Origin: an uncultured Lachnospiraceae bacterium
Lineage (GTDB): Bacteria; Bacillota; Clostridia; Lachnospirales; Lachnospiraceae
NCBI GenBank assembly: GCA_944381615.1
Contig: CALWLT010000008.1
Span: 124,001 to 188,000 of the forward strand
Reading direction: 5' to 3'
DNA: 64,000 bases
Positions 24,151-31,845 of the stretch are shown here, in pieces. The notes under the pieces were generated by a model. It saw only the letters and a program-made list of their open reading frames with translations, ran no database searches and was not told where the DNA came from. The position numbers and the translations under genes were made by a program. Numbering within the stretch: the first letter of the stretch is position 1; each line of letters starts with the position of its first letter.

Positions 24151-25335
24151 ATGTCCAAAAAAGTCGTAATAGCAAGTGCATGCCGTACCGCCATCGGCAC
24201 CATGGGCGGCCAGCTCAGCACAGTGCCAGCAGCTGAGCTGGGCGCGGCCGTTATCAAGGAAGCGCTCAAGAGAGCAGGCGTCGCCCCGGAGCAGGTGGAT
24301 CACGTTTACATGGGCTGTGTAATCCAGGCCGGCCTTGGTCAGAACGTGGCTCGACAGATGTCCATCAAAGCGGGTCTCCCGGTAGAAGTGCCGGCGGTAA
24401 CCCTCAACGTTGTCTGCGGATCCGGACTGAACTGCGTGAATGCAGCGGCCCAGATGATTCTCGCGGGCGATGCGGACATCGTCGTAGCGGGCGGTGCGGA
24501 GAACATGTCTTCTGCTCCTTACGCTTTAATGAATGCGCGCTTCGGCTACCGCATGGGGAATGCTCCGATGATTGACACCATGGTAAATGACGCTCTGTGG
24601 GATGCGTTCAACAACTACCATATGGGCATGACCGCGGAGAACATCTGCGACCAGTGGAACATCACGAGAGAAGAGCTCGACGAGTTTGCGCTTGCCAGCC
24701 AGCAGAAGGCGTGCGCAGCCCTCGAGTCCGGACGTTTCAAAGACGAGATTCTTCCGATTGAAGTGAAGAAGAAAAAAGAGACGGTCATCGTCGATACCGA
24801 CGAAGGCCCGCGTCCGGGAAGCAGCATGGAAGTCCTGGCGAAACTGCGCCCCGCTTTCAAGAAAGACGGCGGCCGGGTAACGGCAGGCAACTCCTCGGCG
24901 ATCAACGACGGCGCGGCTGCGCTTGTTGTGATGAGCGAGGAGAAGGCGAACGAGCTGGGCATCAAACCGATGGCAACCTGGGTAGCCGGCGCTCTTGGCG
25001 GCGTTGACCCCAGCATCATGGGAATCGGCCCGGTAGCGGCGACCAGAAAAGTACTTGCAAAGACAGGCCTGAAGATGGAAGACTTCGATCTGATCGAAGC
25101 AAACGAAGCATTCGCGGCTCAGTCCATCGCGGTGGCCCGCGAGCTTGGCTTCAACAAGGAGATCCTGAACGTGAACGGCGGCGCGATCGCGCTTGGCCAT
25201 CCGGTCGGAGCCTCCGGAGCCCGTATCCTGACGACCCTGTTATATGAGATGCAGAAACGCGACGCGAAGAGAGGCCTTGCGACTCTGTGCATCGGCGGCG
25301 GCATGGGATGCGCCACCATCGTAGAGAGAGCGTAA
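24151..25335 (+). CDS. thl: Acetyl-CoA acetyltransferase (thiolase)
   Basis: The 394-residue thiolase has the acyl-accepting cysteine in [15 protein letters not shown] near residue 89, [13 protein letters not shown], the histidine in [15 protein letters not shown] near residue 349 and the proton-donor cysteine in [12 protein letters not shown] near the end. It condenses two acetyl-CoA to acetoacetyl-CoA, the first step to butyrate. It begins the operon with ribosome binding site AAGGAGGAAACC. Length is exactly typical. Confidence 0.97.
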   Translation: MSKKVVIASACRTAIGTMGGQLSTVPAAELGAAVIKEALKRAGVAPEQVDHVYMGCVIQAGLGQNVARQMSIKAGLPVEVPAVTLNVVCGSGLNCVNAAAQMILAGDADIVVAGGAENMSSAPYALMNARFGYRMGNAPMIDTMVNDALWDAFNNYHMGMTAENICDQWNITREELDEFALASQQKACAALESGRFKDEILPIEVKKKKETVIVDTDEGPRPGSSMEVLAKLRPAFKKDGGRVTAGNSSAINDGAAALVVMSEEKANELGIKPMATWVAGALGGVDPSIMGIGPVAATRKVLAKTGLKMEDFDLIEANEAFAAQSIAVARELGFNKEILNVNGGAIALGHPVGASGARILTTLLYEMQKRDAKRGLATLCIGGGMGCATIVERA

Positions 25336-25354
25336 GACGTAAAAAGAAAGAGAA

Positions 25355-25396
25355 CCGGAGTGCGGGAGAGAGAAAGTTTCTCTCTGCCCGCTCCGG
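25355..25396 (+). other. Long intergenic hairpin between thl and crt
   Basis: CCGGAG-GCGGG-AGAGAGAAA pairs with TTTCTCTCT-CCCGC-CTCCGG over about 20 bases, with a very small loop. No T-run follows (CTGTTTCTGG), so it is better read as an mRNA processing or stability element or a weak attenuator than as a terminator. Confidence 0.6.
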
Positions 25397-25453
25397 CTGT
25401 TTCTGGTTCTGCGCGCTTTGCGCATTTCATTTGAAAGTCAGGAGGGGATTGCG

Positions 25454-26230
25454 ATGGGATACGTAGACTACGCGGCAGAGGGCCATGTGGGGATTATCAC
25501 GATTAACCGCCCGAAGGCCTTAAACGCGTTGAACGAGGATGTCCTGCGGGACATCGAGACGGCGTTTGACGCCGTGGACTGCTCGGAGATCCGGGCGGTA
25601 ATTGTGACCGGCGCGGGGGAGAAATCCTTTGTGGCGGGGGCCGATATCGCGGCCATGAGCACAATGACGAAAGAGCAGGGAGAGCACTTTGGCAAATTCG
25701 GAAATGACATTTTCCGCAAGATTGAAACCTTTCCGGTTCCGGTTATCGCAGCCGTCAACGGGTTTGCCCTCGGCGGCGGAAACGAACTGGCCATGTGCTG
25801 CGACATCCGCATCTGCTCGGAGAACGCTGTATTCGGCCAGCCGGAAGCCGGGCTCGGGATCACGCCGGGCTTTGGCGGAACGCAGAGGCTGGCGCGGCTG
25901 ATCGGCCCCGGCAAGGCCAAGGAGATGGTGTACGGCGCCCGCAATATCAAGGCGGACGAGGCGTACCGGGTTGGCCTGGTCAACGCGGTTTATCCGCAGG
26001 AGGAGCTGATGGCGGCGGCCATGAAGCTGGCGCAGACGATCGCGAAGAATGCGCCGATCGCGGTCCGCAACTGCAAGAAGGCCATCAACGAGGGCCTGGA
26101 AGTGGAGATGGACCGGGCGATTGAGATCGAGGAGAAGCTGTTCGGGGACTGCTTTGAGACGCAGGATCAGAAGGACGGCATGACGGCGTTTCTCGAGAAA
26201 CGGAAAGTAGAGGCCTTCCACAACCGGTAG
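25454..26230 (+). CDS. crt: 3-hydroxybutyryl-CoA dehydratase (crotonase)
   Basis: The 258-residue enoyl-CoA hydratase has the oxyanion-hole motifs FVAGADIAAM and FALGGGNELAMCCDIRI and the catalytic glutamate region GQPEAGLGITPGFGGTQRL near residues 131-149. It interconverts 3-hydroxybutyryl-CoA and crotonyl-CoA. The ATG at 25454 follows AGGAGGGGATTGCG; an upstream in-frame TTG (25418) has no ribosome binding site. Confidence 0.96.
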   Translation: MGYVDYAAEGHVGIITINRPKALNALNEDVLRDIETAFDAVDCSEIRAVIVTGAGEKSFVAGADIAAMSTMTKEQGEHFGKFGNDIFRKIETFPVPVIAAVNGFALGGGNELAMCCDIRICSENAVFGQPEAGLGITPGFGGTQRLARLIGPGKAKEMVYGARNIKADEAYRVGLVNAVYPQEELMAAAMKLAQTIAKNAPIAVRNCKKAINEGLEVEMDRAIEIEEKLFGDCFETQDQKDGMTAFLEKRKVEAFHNR

Positions 26231-26329
26231 GAAGAGACCGGCCCGGAAGACGGGCGGAGAAGGCGGGCGTTTCCGGCCGCAGAGGGCGGGGCGCAGAGAA
26301 AAAAGGATGAAAAATCAGGAGGATATGTC

Positions 26330-27166
26330 ATGAAAGTAGGAGTTATCGGTGCGGGAACCATGGGTTCCGGAATTGCTCAGGCGTTTGCTCAGGTAGAAGG
26401 CTACGAAGTATGCTTATGCGATATTAATGAAGAGTTTGCGGCGAACGGCAAGAAGAGAATTGCCGGCGCTCTGAACAAGAGAGTTGCGAAGGGCAAGATG
26501 TCGCAGGAGGCGGCTGATCAGGTTCTCAATAAGATCCAGACCGGCGTCAAGACGATCTGCGGAGACTGCGATCTGGTCATCGAGGCCGCGATCGAGAATC
26601 TGGAGATCAAGAAGCAGACCTTCCGTGAGCTTGCCGGAATCTGCAAGCCGGAGTGCCTGTTTGCCACCAATACGTCTTCCCTTTCCATTACGGCCATCGG
26701 CGCGGGACTTGACCGCCCCGTTATCGGTATGCACTTCTTCAACCCGGCTCCGACCATGAAGCTGGTAGAGGTAATTGCCGGCTTGAATACGCCGGAGGAC
26801 GTAGTGACGAAGATTCAGGAGATCTCCGAGAACATCGGCAAGGTTCCGGTGCGTGTGGAGGAAGCGGCCGGTTTCGTAGTAAACCGCATCCTGGTTCCGA
26901 TGATCAATGAGGCAATCGGCATTTACGCGGAGAACGAGGCGTCGGCAGAGGCCATCGACACCGCGATGAAGCTGGGCGCCAATCATCCCATGGGGCCGCT
27001 GGAACTGGGCGATCTGATCGGCCTGGACGTAGTGCTTGCCATTATGGAAGTGCTGCAGTCTGAGTCCGGCGATCCGAAGTACCGTCCGCATCAGCTGCTG
27101 AGAAAGATGGTTCGCGGCGGCAAGCTGGGACGCAAGACCGGAGAGGGATTCTACAAGTATAACTAA
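26330..27166 (+). CDS. hbd: 3-hydroxybutyryl-CoA dehydrogenase
   Basis: The 278-residue protein starts with the Rossmann motif [17 protein letters not shown], has [12 protein letters not shown] and [15 protein letters not shown], and ends with [16 protein letters not shown] and [10 protein letters not shown], all typical of L-3-hydroxyacyl-CoA dehydrogenase of clostridia. It reduces acetoacetyl-CoA to (S)-3-hydroxybutyryl-CoA. The ribosome binding site is AGGAGGATATGTC. Confidence 0.97.
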   Translation: MKVGVIGAGTMGSGIAQAFAQVEGYEVCLCDINEEFAANGKKRIAGALNKRVAKGKMSQEAADQVLNKIQTGVKTICGDCDLVIEAAIENLEIKKQTFRELAGICKPECLFATNTSSLSITAIGAGLDRPVIGMHFFNPAPTMKLVEVIAGLNTPEDVVTKIQEISENIGKVPVRVEEAAGFVVNRILVPMINEAIGIYAENEASAEAIDTAMKLGANHPMGPLELGDLIGLDVVLAIMEVLQSESGDPKYRPHQLLRKMVRGGKLGRKTGEGFYKYN

Positions 27167-27192
27167 TGTAACGGTATTTTAAGGACCGCAGC

Positions 27193-27214
27193 AGGCGGCC
27201 CTCCGGGGCCGCCT
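27193..27214 (+). other. Stable UCCG-tetraloop hairpin between hbd and bcd
   Basis: AGGCGGCCC (27193-27201) and GGGCCGCCT (27206-27214) form a perfect 9-bp stem closed by a TCCG loop of the UNCG class. Only TTT follows, so full termination is unlikely. It probably marks an RNA processing or protection point inside the operon. Confidence 0.65.
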
Positions 27215-27251
27215 TTAAGCGTTATATAAAAATGATGGAGGAAAGAGACAC

Positions 27252-28406
27252 ATGGATTTTACATTAAGTAAAGAGCATGAGATGGCGAGAAAGTTATTCC
27301 ATGACTTCGCCGAGAAAGAGGTAAAGCCCCTGGCTCAGGAGGTTGATGAGACAGAGCATTTCCCGAGAGAAACCGTTGAGAAGATGCAGAAACTTGGCTT
27401 CATGGGCATTCCGGTTCCCAAGGAGTACGGCGGCCAGGGCTGCGATCCGCTGACCTACGCGATGTGCGTGGAGGAGCTTTCCAAGGTTTGCGGAACGACC
27501 GGCGTTATCGTGTCCGCTCACACCTCCCTCTGCTGCGATCCGATTCAGACCTTTGGTACGGAAGAGCAGAAGCAGAAATACCTGGTTCCGCTGGCAAAGG
27601 GCGAGAAGCTGGGTGCATTCGGCCTGACGGAGCCGGGCGCCGGTACGGACGCTCAGGGCCAGCAGACGAAGGCGGTTCTGGAAGGAGACGAGTGGGTTCT
27701 GAACGGCTCCAAGATCTTCATTACCAACGGCAAGGAAGCTGATATTTACGTTATTATCGCGGTAACCGGAATGAAAGAGGACGCGAAGGGCAGAAAGAAG
27801 AAAGAGATCTCCGCATTCATCGTGGAAAAGGGAACGCCGGGCTTCTCCTTCGGTACGAAAGAGAAGAAGATGGGTATCCGCGGATCCGCGACCTATGAGC
27901 TGATTTTCACGGACTGCCGGATTCCGAAGGAAAACCTTCTGGGCCAGCAGGGTAAGGGCTTCCACATCGCCATGCACACCCTGGACGGCGGACGTATCGG
28001 AATCGCCGCACAGGCTCTGGGCCTTGCGGAAGGCGCGCTTGAGAGAACGGTTGATTATGTAAAAGAGAGAAAGCAGTTCGGACGCACGATCGGCCAGTTC
28101 CAGAACACGCAGTTCCAGCTTGCCGATATGGCGACGAAGGTAAAGGCGGCGCAGCTCCTTGTTTACAGAGCGGCTATGGCGAAGGCGACGCAGAAGTCCT
28201 ATTCGGTAGAGGCGGCTATGGCCAAGCTGTGCGCGGCAGAGGTTGCCATGGAAGTAACCACCAAGGCAGTACAGCTTCACGGCGGTTACGGCTACACGAG
28301 AGAGTACGACGTAGAGCGTATGATGCGTGACGCCAAGATTACTGAGATCTATGAGGGAACCTCCGAGGTTCAGAGAATGGTTATCTCCAGCGCTCTGCTG
28401 AAATAA
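27252..28406 (+). CDS. bcd: Butyryl-CoA dehydrogenase
   Basis: The 384-residue acyl-CoA dehydrogenase has FGLTEPGAGTDAQGQQT (substrate/FAD loop), FITNGKEADIYVI, GRIGIAAQALGLAEGAL, and the catalytic glutamate segment ITEIYEGTSEVQRMVIS near the end. It reduces crotonyl-CoA to butyryl-CoA. Followed directly by etfB and etfA, it should form the electron-bifurcating Bcd-Etf complex, which couples this reduction to ferredoxin reduction with NADH. Confidence 0.97.
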   Translation: MDFTLSKEHEMARKLFHDFAEKEVKPLAQEVDETEHFPRETVEKMQKLGFMGIPVPKEYGGQGCDPLTYAMCVEELSKVCGTTGVIVSAHTSLCCDPIQTFGTEEQKQKYLVPLAKGEKLGAFGLTEPGAGTDAQGQQTKAVLEGDEWVLNGSKIFITNGKEADIYVIIAVTGMKEDAKGRKKKEISAFIVEKGTPGFSFGTKEKKMGIRGSATYELIFTDCRIPKENLLGQQGKGFHIAMHTLDGGRIGIAAQALGLAEGALERTVDYVKERKQFGRTIGQFQNTQFQLADMATKVKAAQLLVYRAAMAKATQKSYSVEAAMAKLCAAEVAMEVTTKAVQLHGGYGYTREYDVERMMRDAKITEIYEGTSEVQRMVISSALLK

Positions 28407-28409
28407 CAG

Positions 28410-28433
28410 GTTCCGGTCCCAGGGGCCGGGAAC
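28410..28433 (+). other. Hairpin between bcd and etfB
   Basis: GTTCCGGTCC and GGGCCGGGAAC pair to form a stem with one bulge directly after the bcd stop. No T-run follows. It is similar in position to the hairpins before crt and bcd. Confidence 0.45.
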
Positions 28434-28481
28434 AGCTCTTATTGTATAGCGAAAATAGAAAAAATAAGGAGTGAATATACC

Positions 28482-29273
28482 GTGAAAATCGTAGTTTGCA
28501 TTAAACAGGTTCCGGATACCAAGGGCGGAGTTAAATTTAATCCGGACGGTACCCTTGACAGAAGCGCGATGCTTGCCATCATGAACCCGGATGACAAGGC
28601 AGGCCTGGAGGCGGCTCTGCGCTTAAAGGATCAGTACGGCGCAGAGGTCACGGTCGTAACCATGGGTCTTCCCAAGGCGGAAGAGGTTCTGCGCGAGGCG
28701 ATGGCCATGGGCGCCGACAACGGCGTTCTGGTAACGGATCGTGTGCTGGGCGGCGCCGATACCTGGGCGACCTCTCAGACGCTGGCCGGCGCGCTGCGCA
28801 ACCTGGATTACGATCTGATTATTACCGGCCGTCAGGCAATCGACGGCGATACCGCTCAGGTAGGCCCGCAGCTTTCCGAGCACCTGGGACTTCCGGTTAT
28901 CAGCTATGCCCAGAAGATCCGCGAGATCAATCTGGAAGAGAAGTACATCGTGGTAGAGCGTCTCTACGACGACAGATATCATGTATTAAAGGCAAAACTT
29001 CCGTGCCTTATTACCGCTCTGGCGGAGTTAAACGATCCGCGTTACATGACTCCGGGCGGAATTTTTGATGCGTATGCGAAGGATATTACGGTTTGGGGAA
29101 GAAATGATCTGAAGGATGTCCTGGATTCCAACCTGGGACTTAAGGGATCCCCGACGCAGATTGCGAAGGCTTCCGACAAGGTAAGAAAGGGAACCGGCGA
29201 GAAGGTAATTCTGGATCCGGCTGGCTCTGCGGATTACATCGTATCCAAACTGACCGAGAAACACGTAATCTAA
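28482..29273 (+). CDS. etfB: Electron-transfer flavoprotein beta subunit
   Basis: The 263-residue protein starts MKIVVCIKQVPDT and has GADNGVLVTDRVLGGADTWATS and LIITGRQAIDGDTAQVGPQL, the pattern of bifurcating EtfB from clostridia. The start is GTG at 28482 behind ATAAGGAGTG. It binds AMP or FAD and partners with EtfA and Bcd. Confidence 0.97.
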   Translation: MKIVVCIKQVPDTKGGVKFNPDGTLDRSAMLAIMNPDDKAGLEAALRLKDQYGAEVTVVTMGLPKAEEVLREAMAMGADNGVLVTDRVLGGADTWATSQTLAGALRNLDYDLIITGRQAIDGDTAQVGPQLSEHLGLPVISYAQKIREINLEEKYIVVERLYDDRYHVLKAKLPCLITALAELNDPRYMTPGGIFDAYAKDITVWGRNDLKDVLDSNLGLKGSPTQIAKASDKVRKGTGEKVILDPAGSADYIVSKLTEKHVI

Positions 29274-29301
29274 ATTTTTATAGAAAAGAGTGGTGAATAA
29301 G

Positions 29302-30354
29302 ATGAACATCGAAGCATATAAGGGAGTATTTGTCTTTGCACAGCAGGTAGATAACGTGGTCAGCAGCATTGCCTATGAGCTGATCGGAAAAGGAAAAGAG
29401 CTGGCAAAGGATCTGGGAGAAGAGGTAACGGCCGTTCTGGTTGGTTACAATGTAAAGGATCTGGCGGACAAGCTGGCGGAGTACGGCGCGGACCGCGTGA
29501 TCGTAGTAGACGATCCGGAGTTAAAGGAGTACCGCACGGAGCCGTATACGCATGCGCTGGCTTCCGTGATTGAGAAATACAAACCGGAGATCTTCCTGAT
29601 CGGCGCGACGGCTATCGGACGTGACCTTGGTCCCCGCGTGTGCGCGAGAATCCACACCGGTCTGACGGCAGACTGCACGAAGCTGGATATCGGCGATTTC
29701 CCGATTACCCCGGTTCCGGGCAAGGAGACGAAGCACAACCAGCTGCTGATGACCCGTCCGGCGTTCGGCGGCAACACCATCGCCACCATCGCCTGCCCGG
29801 ATTTCCGTCCGCAGATGGCGACGGTTCGTCCCGGCGTTATGCAGAAGGCTCCCAAGGTTCCGGGCGCGAAGGCTGTCGTAGAAGAGTTCAATCCGGGCTT
29901 TGAGAAGAACGATCAGTACGTGGAGATCATGGAGGTCGTTAAGGCGGTTTCCAACACGGTAGATATCATGGATGCCAAGATTCTGGTTTCCGGCGGCCGT
30001 GGAATGGGAAGCCCCGAGAACTTCAAGATTCTGGACGAGCTGGCAGAGGCGATCGGCGGAACCGTAAGCTGCTCCCGTGCCGTTGTAGACGCGGGCTGGA
30101 AGCCGAAGGATCGGCAGGTTGGCCAGACCGGTAAGACGGTTCGCCCCAACGTATACTTTGCAATCGGTATCTCCGGCGCGATTCAGCATCTGGCCGGTAT
30201 GGAAGAGTCCGATATCATTGTTGCCATCAACAAGGATGAGTCCGCTCCGATCTTCGACGTGGCGGATTACGGCGTAGTCGGCGATCTGAACAAGATTGTG
30301 CCGCTTCTGACGGAGAAGATCAGAGAGGTTAAGGCTGCGGCTAAGAATCACTAA
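29302..30354 (+). CDS. etfA: Electron-transfer flavoprotein alpha subunit
   Basis: The 350-residue protein begins MNIEAYKGVFVFAQQVDN and carries the FAD-binding C-terminal domain with SGGRGMGSPENFKIL, VGQTGKTVRPNVY and GISGAIQHLAGM. The ATG at 29302 agrees with homologues; a GTG four codons upstream is possible. It is the last gene of the butyrate operon and is followed by a terminator. Confidence 0.97.
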   Translation: MNIEAYKGVFVFAQQVDNVVSSIAYELIGKGKELAKDLGEEVTAVLVGYNVKDLADKLAEYGADRVIVVDDPELKEYRTEPYTHALASVIEKYKPEIFLIGATAIGRDLGPRVCARIHTGLTADCTKLDIGDFPITPVPGKETKHNQLLMTRPAFGGNTIATIACPDFRPQMATVRPGVMQKAPKVPGAKAVVEEFNPGFEKNDQYVEIMEVVKAVSNTVDIMDAKILVSGGRGMGSPENFKILDELAEAIGGTVSCSRAVVDAGWKPKDRQVGQTGKTVRPNVYFAIGISGAIQHLAGMEESDIIVAINKDESAPIFDVADYGVVGDLNKIVPLLTEKIREVKAAAKNH

Positions 30355-30402
30355 TCAGAAGAAACCGGCAAAGCCCTGATACAGGGGGCTGCCGGACAGA
30401 AG

Positions 30403-30472
30403 ACCGCCTCGCAGCGCGGCGTCCCGGACGGGTTGTTTCCCGTCTGCGGGCGCGCGCCGTGGGGCGGTTTTT
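30403..30472 (+). terminator. Terminator of the butyrate operon
   Basis: ACCGCC (30403-30408) pairs with GGCGGT ending at 30468, enclosing further GC pairing, and is followed by TTTTTG. It lies about 50 bases after etfA. Confidence 0.65.
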
Positions 30473-30522
30473 GAATGGGCTCTGTCGGCGCGGCAAGATA
30501 AGTTCATTTGCGGTTGTTTTGC

Positions 30523-30594
30523 GCTTGCAGCAGGGATTTTTGCTTGCATGTCAGGGGCATTTTGCTTGCGCGCCAGGGGGACAGAGAGTATAAT
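30523..30594 (+). promoter_or_regulatory. Promoter with three imperfect GCTTGC-CAGGG repeats
   Basis: TATAAT at 30589-30594 has TTGCGC (30566-30571) 17 bases upstream. The unit GCTTGC-N(3-5)-CAGGG occurs three times, starting at 30523, 30542 and 30564, the last one covering the -35 box. The arrangement suggests an operator array controlling the envelope gene block that starts at 30629. Confidence 0.5.
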
Positions 30595-30628
30595 AAAACT
30601 ATCTATGGGCGTGAATGGGGGGATTGCA

Positions 30629-31477
30629 ATGCGCAAAAACTGGAGAAAACGGATCGGGGTGCTGCTTCTTGCCTCCGGCCTGGCCGTGGCGGTATCGTTT
30701 CCGGCGCTGGCGGCGCCGCGCAAGTGGGAGTACGACGAGAACGGCTGGTGGTACGGGACGAACGGGCCGGCGGGGGATTACGCCGTATCGGAGTGGCAGT
30801 ACATCGACGGAGAGTGGTATTATTTTGATGAGACCGGTTACATGGTAACGGGCTGGCTCGACGAGGGAGGCGCGCGCTATTACCTGAAGCCGGAGAGCGG
30901 GGCCATGCTGCACAGCACGACGGAGGTCATCGACGGGGTCCAGTATCAGTTCGACGACAGCGGAGCCTGCCAGGTCATCTGGCCGTGGAAGAGCCCGGTT
31001 GTCATTCCGGCGGAAAGCGAAAAGAGCGAGACGTTTAAAGCGCTGGATTCCATGTGCGATTCGATTCTGTCCGGGATTATCAATGACAGTATGAGCCAGC
31101 GGCAGAAGGCGGAGGCGATTTATGGCTGGGTGCGCGGCAATCTGCGCTATAACGGACGTTCCGCCACGCGGGACTGGGTAGAGGAGGCGTATCAGGGGAT
31201 CCGCCGCCGGAGAGGGGACTGCTATACGTATTTTGCCGTGTCGCAGGCGCTTCTGACAAGAGCCGGCTTCCCCAGTATCGAGGTCATCCGCTACACGGAT
31301 AACGATCATTACTGGAATCTGACGCAGGTGGACGGGAACTGGTATCATTTTGATACGACGCCGCGTTCCTGGGGCGGAACCTACTGCCTTCTGACGGATG
31401 CGCAGATGGGCGCGCTGTCGGCGGCGCATTACAACTGCTTTGCGTTTGACCGCAGCCTGTATCCGCCGACTCCGTAA
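30629..31477 (+). CDS. Secreted transglutaminase-like protein with cell-wall-binding repeats
   Basis: The 282-residue protein has a signal peptide (residues 1-28, ending FPALAA), choline-binding-type aromatic repeats at about 29-110 (NGWWYGTNG, EWQYIDGEWYYFDETGYMVTGW), and a transglutaminase-like cysteine-protease fold at about 150-265 with RRGDCYTYFAVSQAL (Cys), DNDHYWNLT (His) and WYHFDTTP (Asp). It may trim or cross-link wall peptides or proteins at the cell surface. The start at 30629 with GGGGGG is chosen because the signal peptide begins there. It heads the envelope block; the tandem repeat that includes its stop codon separates it from the carrier-protein gene. Confidence 0.85.
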   Translation: MRKNWRKRIGVLLLASGLAVAVSFPALAAPRKWEYDENGWWYGTNGPAGDYAVSEWQYIDGEWYYFDETGYMVTGWLDEGGARYYLKPESGAMLHSTTEVIDGVQYQFDDSGACQVIWPWKSPVVIPAESEKSETFKALDSMCDSILSGIINDSMSQRQKAEAIYGWVRGNLRYNGRSATRDWVEEAYQGIRRRRGDCYTYFAVSQALLTRAGFPSIEVIRYTDNDHYWNLTQVDGNWYHFDTTPRSWGGTYCLLTDAQMGALSAAHYNCFAFDRSLYPPTP

Positions 31478-31559
31478 GGAGGACGGAAGGCAAAGGCCAC
31501 TCCGTAAGGAGAGCAGAGGGCAAAAGCCGCCCCGCAAGGAGGACAACGGATAAAAACGG
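31470..31559 (+). repeat. Three tandem 30-bp units spanning a stop codon
   Basis: Units start at 31470, 31500 and 31530, an exact 30-base period. The core CTCC-GTAA-GGAG is a small inverted repeat, and the TAA of the upstream gene lies inside the first copy. The third copy reads CCCCGCAAGGAG. No reading frame is conserved across the units after the stop. Confidence 0.85.
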
Positions 31560-31601
31560 CAGGCGGGGATATATGGGGATGAAAAGGAGAAGGACAGACC
31601 A

Positions 31602-31841
31602 ATGAACTACAGAGAAGAACTGCTGGAGATTCTGCAGGATATCAATTCAGAGGCGGATTATGAGACGTGTCAGGATCTGATTGGGGAGGAAGTGCTGACT
31701 TCCTTTGAGATGGTTATGCTGGTTGCGGAGATCAGCCAGCAGCTGGGCATCAGCATTCCGCCGGATCAGATTGTGCCGGAGAATTTCCGCTCCGTGGACG
31801 TGATCTGCGAACTGCTGGAGCGGCTGGCGGAGGAAGAGTAG
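31602..31841 (+). CDS. Acyl-carrier-type protein, DltC-like
   Basis: The 79-residue acidic protein has the four-helix carrier pattern and a phosphopantetheine-attachment serine at position 34 in EVLTSFEMVMLVAEI, where DS-L is more usual. Its place before an MBOAT gene, an SGNH gene and an adenylating enzyme gene fits the role of DltC: carrying an activated amino or acyl group to the membrane. It ends only four bases before the MBOAT gene. Confidence 0.85.
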   Translation: MNYREELLEILQDINSEADYETCQDLIGEEVLTSFEMVMLVAEISQQLGISIPPDQIVPENFRSVDVICELLERLAEEE

Positions 31842-31845
31842 GAAG

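Noticed and set aside
25355..25396. Intrinsic terminator between thl and crt
   Set aside because: The stem is strong but no T-run follows, and the downstream genes belong to the same pathway; kept as a processing or stability hairpin.
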